From DAOUKH01 sp965219875 (GTDB lineage Bacteria > Chloroflexota > Dehalococcoidia > SHYB01), in assembly GCA_965219875.1 (NCBI GenBank), contig CBDCOW010000003.1:124001-188000 (forward strand): a stretch of 64,000 nucleotides of DNA. The letters run 5' to 3'. The notes below the pieces were generated by a model. It did no database searches. It saw only the letters and a program-made list of their open reading frames with translations, and was not told where the DNA came from. The first letter of the stretch is position 1. Each line of letters opens with the position of its first letter. Made by a program: the position numbers and the translations under genes. Below, piece after piece: positions 15,241 through 23,019 of the stretch.

Positions 15241-16398
15241 ATGCTCGATTTCTACCAAGTCAGCGACATGCTCACCCCCGAGCAAAAGCAGGTCCAGACG
15301 ACGACGCGCGACTTCCTCGACAACGAGGCCGCGCCCCACATCCGCGACTGGTGGGAAGAGGGCGCCCCACCCCGCCACCTCGCCGAGAAGTTCGGCTCGC
15401 TGGGGCTGCTTGGGCCGTCGCTGCCCGCGGAATACGGCGCCGCCGGCCTCGACAACGTCTCCTACGGCCTGATGATGTACGAGCTCGAGCGCGTCGACTC
15501 CGGCCTGCGCAGCTTCGCCAGCGTCCAGGGTTCGCTGGTCATGTACCCCATCTACTCCTACGGCTCCGAGGAACAGAAGCGCCACTACCTCCCCAAGATG
15601 GCCTCCGGCGAGATCATCGGCTGCTTCGGCCTCACCGAGCACGACGGCGGCTCCGACCCCGGCGCGATGAAGACCACCGCCCGCTCCGACGGCGACTTCT
15701 ACATCCTCAACGGCGTGAAGATGTGGATCAGCAACGGCGGCATCGCCGACGTCGCCCTCATCTGGGCCAAGGACGACGCCGGCGTCGTGCGGGGCTTCCT
15801 CGTGCCCACCGACACGCCCGGCTTCACCGCCAACGAGATCAAGCACAAGATGAGCCTCCGCGCCTCAGTCACCAGCGAGCTCGTGTTGGAGGACGCCCGC
15901 ATCCCCAAGGACTGCATGCTGCCCGGCGGCAAGGGACTCGGCGCGCCTCTCTCCTGCCTCACCCAGGCACGCTTCGGCATCGCTTGGGGCGCCCTCGGCG
16001 CGCTGGAGTCGGTCTACACCGAGGCCCTGGCCTTCGCCAAGAGCCGCTCCACCTTCGGCAAGCCCATCGCGGCCCGCCAGCTCGTCCAGGACAAGCTCGC
16101 CGGCATGCTCACCGACCACACCGCGGGCCTCATGCTCGCCTGGCGCTTGGCAAAGATGAAGGACGAGGGAACGCTCAGCTACACCCACGTCTCACTGGCA
16201 AAGCGCCAGAACGTGCTCGCGGCGCTCCGAGGAGCCCGCACCGCCCGCGAAATCCTCGGCGGCTCCGGCATCACCCTCGAATACAACTCCATCCGCCACA
16301 TGCTCAACCTCGAGACCGTCTACACCTACGAAGGCACCCACGACGTCCACACCCTCATCCTCGGCCGCGAAATCACCGGCGAAAACGCCCTGGAGTAG
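15241..16398 (+). CDS. Acyl-CoA dehydrogenase, glutaryl-CoA-dehydrogenase-like
   Basis: A 385-residue flavoenzyme with the full ACAD fold. The FAD/substrate stretch CFGLTEHDGGSDPG and MWISNGG are followed by the C-terminal helical domain. The end motif YEGTHDVHTLILGR supplies the catalytic Glu364 and is characteristic of glutaryl-CoA dehydrogenases. The enzyme would oxidise, and possibly decarboxylate, a short dicarboxyl- or acyl-CoA in amino-acid or aromatic catabolism. TATACT lies 53 bases upstream. Whether it decarboxylates cannot be read with certainty. Confidence 0.9.
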   Translation: MLDFYQVSDMLTPEQKQVQTTTRDFLDNEAAPHIRDWWEEGAPPRHLAEKFGSLGLLGPSLPAEYGAAGLDNVSYGLMMYELERVDSGLRSFASVQGSLVMYPIYSYGSEEQKRHYLPKMASGEIIGCFGLTEHDGGSDPGAMKTTARSDGDFYILNGVKMWISNGGIADVALIWAKDDAGVVRGFLVPTDTPGFTANEIKHKMSLRASVTSELVLEDARIPKDCMLPGGKGLGAPLSCLTQARFGIAWGALGALESVYTEALAFAKSRSTFGKPIAARQLVQDKLAGMLTDHTAGLMLAWRLAKMKDEGTLSYTHVSLAKRQNVLAALRGARTAREILGGSGITLEYNSIRHMLNLETVYTYEGTHDVHTLILGREITGENALE

Positions 16399-16429
16399 GC
16401 ACGCGCGACGGCCTGCCCGTAGTCGAACT

Positions 16430-16561
16430 ATGAGTACATCGAAAGATCAGCCCAAGGATCCTGAACCCCCAAAGCCGTCCCCCCTCGACGTTGAAGGCGT
16501 CGACCTAGGCCTGACCACCGAAGAGATCGTCGCGATCATCCGCGAAGGTCGCGAGCGCTAG
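16430..16561 (+). CDS. Small hypothetical protein (43 aa)
   Basis: A 43-codon frame follows the acyl-CoA dehydrogenase after 31 bases. It has a Pro/Lys/Asp-rich N-terminal half and a predicted helix LTTEEIVAIIREGRER at the end. No clear ribosome binding site. The amphipathic basic C-terminus resembles ends of small antitoxin-like or regulatory proteins, but I cannot assign it. It could also be chance, though the start near the previous stop and the normal composition favour a real small gene. Confidence 0.35.
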   Translation: MSTSKDQPKDPEPPKPSPLDVEGVDLGLTTEEIVAIIREGRER

Positions 16562-16653
16562 CAGCAGCAGTGCGCGCCGGCCAGCGGTAGCACGTCGGCG
16601 ACCAGGAGGCCGCCTCTGGCAAGCTGCTTGGATTCTTGGGAGGTGTCCTTCAT

Positions 16654-17613
16654 TCAGGCCATTCTCGACAATTCGGTGATGGCTGCTCGGACGACCTCCC
16701 AGCAAATGGAACAAGTATGCTGAGTCGGCACGTCACCAAGTTGCCTCTGCACGTATGGATGAATGAGATTACGGGACTCTCTTAGCGCATGGCTGAACCG
16801 CTTTACGTCTCCCTCAAGCCAGCCCACTTCATGAGCAACATCAATCATGGCCGAGAGGCCCCAGTCCTTGACTGGTTTGGGCTTTCCAGTCTTCTTGTCC
16901 TGCGGAGAGTTCCTGGCCCGATTTCCGATTTCAAGATTCTTCTCAAACTTGTGGAGTAGTACGCCCTCCAACACACTCCCCATCATTACAACCGCGGAAA
17001 GATACGCTTCCGCTTGCACGCACCGCTGCGCTTCTTTCCATCGGAAAACCAAAACCTCCGCTAATGCACCATCTTGGACTGCCTTATGGAAGTCGGGAGG
17101 AGCTTCCGCTACGGCCTCTTCGGGTTCTGGAACAGGCGCAGATGCCTGACATTCACCCAGTTGTGGCTCAACGCCAAGAAGATCAACCTTTAGCCCCTCG
17201 ATCTGAAGGATATTATTCAAGTGTCCAAGCACCTTTTTTGCTGTAGTCGCATCACCGCGATATTCTTTCGGTGAAGCGAGCCTTAGTAGTACTCTTTCCA
17301 GTTCATTCATCCCGTCTATGGATAGCAAAGACTCCAACACAAACCACTTCCTGGTTTCAGATTGCCCTTGAGGTGTGACTCCCGCCCGCCGGAAGAATGC
17401 GTGGATGTCATTCATGCTTCGATAGGGACCAGGAGACGTGTATCCGCCCCCGCCGCCAGCACTCGACCCGCAGATCAACTCAGCAATGGCTCCGAGCGAG
17501 CTTTCATCAATCGGCGGCACCTCTAGCAGCCACCGGCCATTGATAAGCACGTAGTTCCCTACTCGGTCCATGACGTTTCCGTCGTCGGGAGAGAAGCGTT
17601 CAGGGGGCTTCAT
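16654..17613 (-). CDS. HEPN-like C-terminal domain protein with AbiJ-like N-terminal region
   Basis: A 319-residue protein. Residues 1-70 are unassigned. A middle part (roughly 70-150, around FFRRAGVTPQGQSETRKW and LHLNNILQIEGL-like sequence) recalls the N-terminal domain seen in AbiJ-type abortive-infection proteins, from memory and unproven. The C-terminal alpha-helical domain carries RESRNLIHPY (Arg278, His285, Tyr287), an Rx6H motif as in HEPN ribonucleases. The ATG at 17613 lies inside the end of the MNT nucleotidyltransferase gene (14-base overlap), so the two are translationally coupled, as in MNT/HEPN toxin-antitoxin pairs. The upstream extension of the frame to 17886 merely reads the MNT gene out of frame. 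Confidence 0.7.
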   Translation of the reverse strand: MKPPERFSPDDGNVMDRVGNYVLINGRWLLEVPPIDESSLGAIAELICGSSAGGGGGYTSPGPYRSMNDIHAFFRRAGVTPQGQSETRKWFVLESLLSIDGMNELERVLLRLASPKEYRGDATTAKKVLGHLNNILQIEGLKVDLLGVEPQLGECQASAPVPEPEEAVAEAPPDFHKAVQDGALAEVLVFRWKEAQRCVQAEAYLSAVVMMGSVLEGVLLHKFEKNLEIGNRARNSPQDKKTGKPKPVKDWGLSAMIDVAHEVGWLEGDVKRFSHALRESRNLIHPYVQRQLGDVPTQHTCSICWEVVRAAITELSRMA

Positions 17614-17914
17614 AGACCACCCTTCCCTCTCGGAGCGCGGGCTTGATGACGAGCGCGTGGCTGTCCTTGTAACGCTCCACGTCGGCGGGGGAGACCACGA
17701 TCGCGTCGACCGCGGCGCCAACCCCATGCAGCCTTCGGTAGATTTGGGCCATGAGGTTAAGCGCGTCCACCCCGTCTTTGACGATGAGTAAGTCGACATC
17801 GCTGTTACGGCCCATCTCGCCGCGAGCGGCGGAGCCGAAGAGGATGATCCTCTCCGGTTGGGCAACCTCGACGATGCGCCCAACAATGCTGTCTAGCGTG
17901 TCTTGGTCAAGCAT
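17600..17914 (-). CDS. MNT-type minimal nucleotidyltransferase
   Basis: A 104-residue protein with the nucleotidyltransferase signature LFGSAARGEMGRNSDVDLL: Gly27-Ser28, Asp39 and Asp41 bind metal and NTP. In characterised MntA/HepT systems such a protein transfers AMP to a tyrosine of its HEPN partner and silences it. Here the stop codon overlaps the start of a HEPN-like gene, which supports the same arrangement. It is the first gene of the minus-strand pair. The coupling and catalytic motif are seen; antitoxin activity is inferred. Confidence 0.88.
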   Translation of the reverse strand: MLDQDTLDSIVGRIVEVAQPERIILFGSAARGEMGRNSDVDLLIVKDGVDALNLMAQIYRRLHGVGAAVDAIVVSPADVERYKDSHALVIKPALREGRVVYEAP

Positions 17915-18071
17915 CCTTCAACGTTCCCCAGCTTGGCATGAACACATTATGCCAGCAGTGCCGCCGGCAGGGGTAACGATGCCAGGAATCGTCCCTCCGC
18001 TGTCCCATCCGGCGCCCCTGCCCCGCCGCCCTGCTGCGCCTCCCGGCCTAGAAGCAGGCCCCTCCCTCCTT

Positions 18072-18101
18072 TTGCGCCCCGCCCAACCCGTGGCCTATAC
18101 T
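18072..18101 (+). promoter_or_regulatory. Putative promoter of the enoyl-CoA hydratase gene
   Basis: TTGCGC (18072-18077), an 18-base spacer and TATACT (18096-18101), 77 bases upstream of the ATG at 18178. Confidence 0.45.
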
Positions 18102-18177
18102 CCCTCCGCTCGGACTCGGCCGCTATTCCCGGCGCTGTCCGAGGCACCCCGCCAACTCGCCGTTTAGGGAGGCCCGC

Positions 18178-18987
<810 letters not shown>

Positions 18988-18989
18988 CC

Positions 18990-20096
18990 ATGCCCGACTC
19001 CACGACCCTCCCGCCGCGCATCATCTCGGCCGACGACCACATGGACCTCCACGTGCTGCCATTCGACTTGTTCGAGTCGCGGCTGCCCAAGGAGCTCCGC
19101 GAGGTCGGCCCCCGCGTGGTGGAGATGGAGCGGGGCACCTACTGGTTCTGCGAGGGCGAGCGTTGGGGGCGCGCCCGCCCCCGGCGGATTCGCGGCCTCC
19201 CTAGCATCTTCGACCGCGTGGGCGAGGAGGACTGGATCGAGCGCCCCTCGACCTCGGCGCTGCGCATCGAGGACATGGAGCGCGACGGCGTCTACGCCTC
19301 GGTGATCTATCCCGGCCCCGGCGGATTCCCCATCAAGGACGCCCTGCTCAAGGACGCCTGCCTCCGCGCCTACAACGACTGGAGCGCGGAGTTCAACGCC
19401 TACAACCCCGCCCGTCTCCTGAACCTGGCGCTAGTCCCGGCGCACGACGCCGAAGCCGCGCGCGCCGAGATCGAGCGCGCCGCGGCCGCCGGTCACCGCG
19501 GCGCCGTCATCGACCACTTCACCATGGACCCGCCGATGTACGACCCCGTCTGGGAGCCCATGTGGCAGGCGGCCGAGGACGCCGAGATGTCGATCTCCGT
19601 CCATCTCGGGGGCGGCGCCTACATGCTGCCCCGCAAGGTCGGCAGCTGGATCATGACGGCGCGGTCCAGCGTGATCGGCATGCAGCTCGACGAGGTCGTC
19701 TCCGTCGTCTGCCTCTCCGGCATCCTGGAGAGGCACCCCAAGCTCAACATCATCCTCGGCGAGTCGGGGCTCGGCTGGATTCCCTACGTGCTCGAACAGA
19801 TGGACAAGAAGTACCGCGACTACGCGACCAACACCCGCGACTACCGCGGCGCGATCACCCCCTCCGATCTCTTCCGCCGCCAGGTCTACGCCACGTTCGA
19901 AGACGAAGACTTTGGCGTGGAGATGATCCCCATCATCGGCGCGGGCAGCGTGATGTGGGCCTCCGACTACCCCCATCCCGTGAGCACCTGGCCCAACTCC
20001 ATGGACTTCATCTCCAAGAAGCTCGGCAAGCTCACCGACGACGAGCGCCGCATGATCCTCTGGGACAACGCCGCCGCCATCTACCGCATCAGCTAG
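18990..20096 (+). CDS. Amidohydrolase family protein (Amidohydro_2)
   Basis: A 368-residue protein with the metal motif IISADDHMDLH at the start, a central ISVHLGGG His and the C-terminal ASDYPHPVSTWP Asp. The ATG at 18990 is two bases after the stop of the enoyl-CoA hydratase, so the pair is translationally coupled. An open frame running back to 18465 is an out-of-frame reading of that gene. The coupling suggests that the amidohydrolase acts on a CoA-linked or closely preceding intermediate; this is inference. Confidence 0.88.
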   Translation: MPDSTTLPPRIISADDHMDLHVLPFDLFESRLPKELREVGPRVVEMERGTYWFCEGERWGRARPRRIRGLPSIFDRVGEEDWIERPSTSALRIEDMERDGVYASVIYPGPGGFPIKDALLKDACLRAYNDWSAEFNAYNPARLLNLALVPAHDAEAARAEIERAAAAGHRGAVIDHFTMDPPMYDPVWEPMWQAAEDAEMSISVHLGGGAYMLPRKVGSWIMTARSSVIGMQLDEVVSVVCLSGILERHPKLNIILGESGLGWIPYVLEQMDKKYRDYATNTRDYRGAITPSDLFRRQVYATFEDEDFGVEMIPIIGAGSVMWASDYPHPVSTWPNSMDFISKKLGKLTDDERRMILWDNAAAIYRIS

Positions 20097-20220
20097 CGGC
20101 CCCGTGAGGGGAACACCCTAGGACCATCCCCTTCCGAGACCTTCGCTGACCCTGGCCGGGGCAGTGGGACTTCATCTTTCTACGCGTCCGCAGACGATGG
20201 CAACCTGTCGCCCGGCACAA

Positions 20221-20232
20221 GAACAATTGTTC
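20221..20232. promoter_or_regulatory. Perfect palindrome of the GAAC-N4-GTTC (LexA/Cheo-box) type
   Basis: GAACAATTGTTC is a perfect 12-base palindrome. It fits the GAAC-N4-GTTC operator of LexA in Gram-positive bacteria. It lies 54 bases outside the left end of the insertion sequence, and without the IS would be about 110 bases upstream of the YdeI-like gene. Whether this organism's LexA uses this box is unknown. Confidence 0.35.
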
Positions 20233-20271
20233 GTTATTGCGATATTACCCCCTCGTCAAGGGCCGTGTCAA

Positions 20272-20286
20272 GCAGGCAGTGGCGCG
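20272..20286. repeat. Target-site duplication, left copy (15 bp)
   Basis: GCAGGCAGTGGCGCG is repeated exactly at 21715-21729, on the other side of the insertion sequence. Confidence 0.85.
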
Positions 20287-21714
20287 TGTCGGTGTGCAAT
20301 GATTCCGTCAGTAGGTAACTGTTCAATGAAAATGTCAGTCTATGAAAGGACTGACGTTGACGAGGAGAGAAGAGTCGAGGCTCCAGGTGTTGAACGGCGT
20401 GCTGGAGCGGAAGGCGTCGGTGGCTGAGGCGGCCGGGCTGATGGGGGTGAGCGAGCGCCATGGGTGGCGGCTCTTGGCGGCGTACCGAAGGGAGGGCGCT
20501 GCGTCCGTGGCTCACGGGAACCGAGGCAGGAAGCCGACGACCGCCACGTCCCCGGAGATGCGGGAGAAGGTGCTGGCGCTGGCCCGAGGCCCCTATGCGG
20601 GCTTCAACCACACGCATCTCACCGAGCTGCTGGCGGAGCGGGAGGGCGTCCGCCTCTCCCGCTCCACCGTCCGGCGGGTCCTGCTGGCCGGGGGCGTCGG
20701 CAGTCCTCGCCGCCGCCGGTCGGCCAAGCGCTACCGTCGAAGGGAGCGCTACCCCCAGGAGGGGATGCTGCTGCAGATCGACGGGAGCCGGCACGACTGG
20801 CTGGAGGGCCGCGGCCCCTACCTGACGCTCATCGGCGCCGTAGACGACGCCACCGGGACGGTCCCCTTCGCCCTGTTCCGGGAGCAAGAGGACGCCCACG
20901 GCTACCTGATCATGCTCAAGGAGATCATCGACCGGCACGGCGTCCCGCTGGCCCTCTACAGCGACCGGCATGCTATCTTCCAGCGCGCTCCCAAGGACCC
21001 CGAGAGCCTGGAGGAGCAGCGCCGCGGCCGGCGCGACCCGACCCAGTTCGCCAGGGCGCTTGAGGAACTGGGCATTGAGCTCATCCTGGCCCACACGCCG
21101 CAGGCGAAGGGGCGCGTCGAGCGCGCCTGGGAGACCTTCCAGGACCGCCTGGTCTCCGAGCTGCGCCTCGCCGGCGTCACCGCCATCGAGGAGGCCAACG
21201 CCCTGCTCTGGGACTTCCTGCCGCGCTACGATCGGCGCTTCGGCGTGGCGCCGGCTCAGCCGGGACCAGCCTATCGCCGGCCGGCGCCGGGCCTCGACCT
21301 CGATGCGGTCTTGTGCTTCAAGTATCTTCGCACCGTGGCCAACGACGACACCGTCCGGTTCAACGGCGCCGCTCTCCAGCTCCTGCCGGACGGCCACCGC
21401 GCCGGCTACGCTCGCGCCACGGTCGAAGTCCAGGAGCGGCTGGACGGCCGCATCGTCGTCGTCCATCAGGGCAGGACCGTGGCCGTCGCCCCGGCCCCCG
21501 ACGCGCCCGTCGTGCTGCGCGCTCGCAAGGGCCGCCGCTCCAACGGCCGCCTCCCAGCCGGCAAGCCCGGCCCCCCATCCCATGGCCTTCACTACCCACA
21601 GACCAAAACCAAGGCCCGCACCCCAACCAAGCCATCGCCCAACCACCCTTGGAGGAGCCCCCTACTGACATAGTCATTGAACATTTACCCTGACATTTTC
21701 ATTGGACACCGACA
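20287..21714 (+). mobile_element. Intact insertion sequence, IS1202/ISNCY-like, 1428 bp
   Basis: The ends are imperfect inverted repeats: TGTCGGTGT then CAATGA then GTCAG at the left, matched at 19 of the outer 24 positions by the complement of the right end. A second, inner repeat (GTTCAATGA...ATGTCAG) lies at 20321-20338 and inverted at 21665-21682. Both ends abut an exact 15-bp direct repeat. The single gene is a full-length DDE transposase. The element looks recent and complete. Family placement rests on the transposase type and the long target duplication, recalled from knowledge of the ISTde1/IS1202 group. Confidence 0.85.
20342..21673 (+). CDS. DDE transposase of the IS1202/ISNCY-like element
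   Basis: A 443-residue transposase. An N-terminal helix-turn-helix part (about 10-60, ASVAEAAGLMGVSERHGWRLL) and a second basic DNA-binding region lead to an RNase H-fold integrase core. The catalytic residues are Asp147 (LLQIDGSRHDW), Asp208 (LYSDRHAIF) and Glu260 (KGRVERAWE). A C-terminal beta-rich domain and a basic Pro/Lys tail follow. The frame is unbroken, so the element is probably still active. The stop codon lies inside the inner right repeat. Confidence 0.92.
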   Translation: MKGLTLTRREESRLQVLNGVLERKASVAEAAGLMGVSERHGWRLLAAYRREGAASVAHGNRGRKPTTATSPEMREKVLALARGPYAGFNHTHLTELLAEREGVRLSRSTVRRVLLAGGVGSPRRRRSAKRYRRRERYPQEGMLLQIDGSRHDWLEGRGPYLTLIGAVDDATGTVPFALFREQEDAHGYLIMLKEIIDRHGVPLALYSDRHAIFQRAPKDPESLEEQRRGRRDPTQFARALEELGIELILAHTPQAKGRVERAWETFQDRLVSELRLAGVTAIEEANALLWDFLPRYDRRFGVAPAQPGPAYRRPAPGLDLDAVLCFKYLRTVANDDTVRFNGAALQLLPDGHRAGYARATVEVQERLDGRIVVVHQGRTVAVAPAPDAPVVLRARKGRRSNGRLPAGKPGPPSHGLHYPQTKTKARTPTKPSPNHPWRSPLLT

Positions 21715-21729
21715 GCAGGCAGTGGCGCG
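21715..21729. repeat. Target-site duplication, right copy (15 bp)
   Basis: Exact copy of 20272-20286, directly after the right end of the insertion sequence. Confidence 0.85.
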
Positions 21730-21786
21730 CCGGCGCAGCGCCCCGTCAAACCGCTCGCGCGGCTAGACTCATTGCAAGGAGGTTCC

Positions 21787-22350
21787 ATGGACATCGGAGA
21801 GACGCTCTACGTCTCCGACCGGAAGCCTTGGCGTGCGTGGCTGGAGGCTAACTTCCAGACCGCCAAGGAGATATGGCTGGTCTATTCCAACAAGGCCTCC
21901 GGCGAACCGCGCATCGTGTACAACGACGCCGTGGAGGAGGCCCTGTGCTTCGGCTGGATAGACAGCATCATCAAGAAGCTGGACAGCCTGCACGCCGTCC
22001 AGCGCTTCACGCCAAGGAACCCCAGGAGCGGCTACTCGCAGCAGAACAAAGAGCGGCTTCGCTGGCTCGCCGACGAGGGCTTGCTGCTCCCGTCGGTGCG
22101 GGAGTCGGTCGAGGACATCCTGATCGAAGAGTTCGTGTTTCCTGAGGACATTCTGCTGGCGGTCCAGGCGAACGAACGGGCGTGGGAACACTTCCAGGAC
22201 TCCTCCCCCGCATACCGGCGAATCCGCGTGGCATACATCGACGCCGCCAGGAAGCGCCCGGAGGTCTACGAAAGCCGGCTGAAGAGCTTCATACGGGCCA
22301 CCGAGAAGGGCAAGCAGATAGGTTACGGCGGCATCGAGAAGTACTTCTAG
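21787..22350 (+). CDS. YdeI/OmpD-associated family protein
   Basis: This 187-residue protein shows the YdeI-type pattern: WRAWLEANFQTAKEIWLVYS, YNDAVEEALCFGWIDSIIK, RFTPRNPRSGYS and a basic C-terminus ending in KGKQIGYGGIEKYF. AAGGAGG lies seven bases before the ATG at 21787, which is preferred to the in-frame ATG at 21772. Relatives are cytoplasmic proteins linked to bacteriocin or peptide resistance in some species; the molecular role is unclear. The insertion sequence lies just upstream and may have cut off its original promoter region. Confidence 0.87.
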   Translation: MDIGETLYVSDRKPWRAWLEANFQTAKEIWLVYSNKASGEPRIVYNDAVEEALCFGWIDSIIKKLDSLHAVQRFTPRNPRSGYSQQNKERLRWLADEGLLLPSVRESVEDILIEEFVFPEDILLAVQANERAWEHFQDSSPAYRRIRVAYIDAARKRPEVYESRLKSFIRATEKGKQIGYGGIEKYF

Positions 22351-22372
22351 AGAGCATCCTTACGATGCCTCT

Positions 22373-22520
22373 CCCCCTGTCTGGGGGAAACTGAAAGAGG
22401 GCACGCGCCCCATGGGCGCGTCGGAGGGGTGGGGCCGGGAGGTCTTGCCTCTTCTCCCAACGGGAGAAGATTGAGATGAGGCCCCCCCCCCGCAACCACC
22501 ACGGCTTATCGAAGCCCGCC
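22373..22520 (+). repeat. Tandem intergenic repeat, copy 1
   Basis: Starts CCCCCTGTCTGGGGGAAACT, contains an ACGCGCCCC-GGGCGCGT stem and a TCTCCC-GGGAGA stem, and ends at ATCGAAGCCCGCC. About 146 of these bases recur at 22551-22695 with few changes. Confidence 0.8.
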
Positions 22521-22550
22521 TCTCCCCGAAGGGGAGCGCCTTAAACCTTT

Positions 22551-22695
22551 CCCCCTCTGGGGGAAACTGAAAGAGGGCACGCGCCCCAAGGGCGCGTCGG
22601 AGGGGCGGGGCCGGGAGGTCTTGCCTCTTCTCCCCACGGGAGAAGATTGAGATGAGGGGCACCCTCGCAACCACCACGGGATATCGAAGCCCGCC
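22551..22695 (+). repeat. Tandem intergenic repeat, copy 2
   Basis: Second copy of the element at 22373. The two share both stem-loops, the spacer GGCCGGGAGGTCTTGCCTCT and the CAACCACCACGG stretch; differences are scattered point changes and short indels. Confidence 0.8.
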
Positions 22696-22716
22696 ACCTT
22701 CGCGGTCAGTCACCCC

Positions 22717-22756
22717 GGTTGCGCAAAGCCCCCTCTGGGGGAGACTGAGAGAGGGC
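22717..22756 (+). repeat. Dispersed 40-base repeat unit
   Basis: GTTGCGCAAAG then CCTCTGGGGGAGACTGAGAG then AGGGC. Related units occur at 22976-23017, 62281-62323 and, inverted, around 37281-37322. Confidence 0.7.
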
Positions 22757-22975
22757 ACGCGCCGTTAGGCGCGCGGGCGCCCGCACGGCGCCCTCCCTTC
22801 TTACCTCCTCTTCCACCGGGGGCCTTTGCAAAACTCCGTCGAGGGGGAAGAACGGTGCCCGCTGGCGGGGAAGGGGAGGCGGCGCGGGGTCTTACACCCT
22901 CTCCCGCTTGGGAGAGGGTTGGGGTGAGGGCGGGGGGAGGCGGGGGCCGCGCGTCCTTGCTGAAGCCCGCCCGCC

Positions 22976-23017
22976 GAGTTACGCAAAGGTCTCCTCTGGG
23001 GGAGACTGAGAGAGGGC
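22976..23017 (+). repeat. Dispersed 40-base repeat unit
   Basis: GAGTTACGCAAAGGTCTCCT followed by CTGGGGGAGACTGAGAGAGGGC. It runs up to the stop codon of the CapA-like gene. Confidence 0.7.
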
Positions 23018-23019
23018 CG

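Larger units (their letters stand above)
22351..23019. other. 669-bp intergenic region made largely of repeats
   Basis: No protein gene is supported here. It holds two tandem copies of a ~146-bp repeat (22373-22520, 22551-22695) and two copies of a 40-base dispersed unit (22717-22756, 22976-23017). A further run of the CTCTCCC/GGGAGAGG type lies around 22890-22935. Confidence 0.7.

Noticed and set aside
17614..17886. N-terminal extension of the HEPN-like protein to 410 residues
   Set aside because: These 91 codons read the MNT gene out of frame and give low-complexity Ser/Arg sequence. The real start at 17613 overlaps the MNT stop.
20234..21646. 470-codon minus-strand frame across the insertion sequence
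   Set aside because: Antisense shadow of the transposase; it has no recognisable domain and spans the IS boundary.
22351..23019. Short frames within the repeat cluster
   Set aside because: They read through palindromic repeats in several frames, have repeated low-complexity sequence and no start signals.
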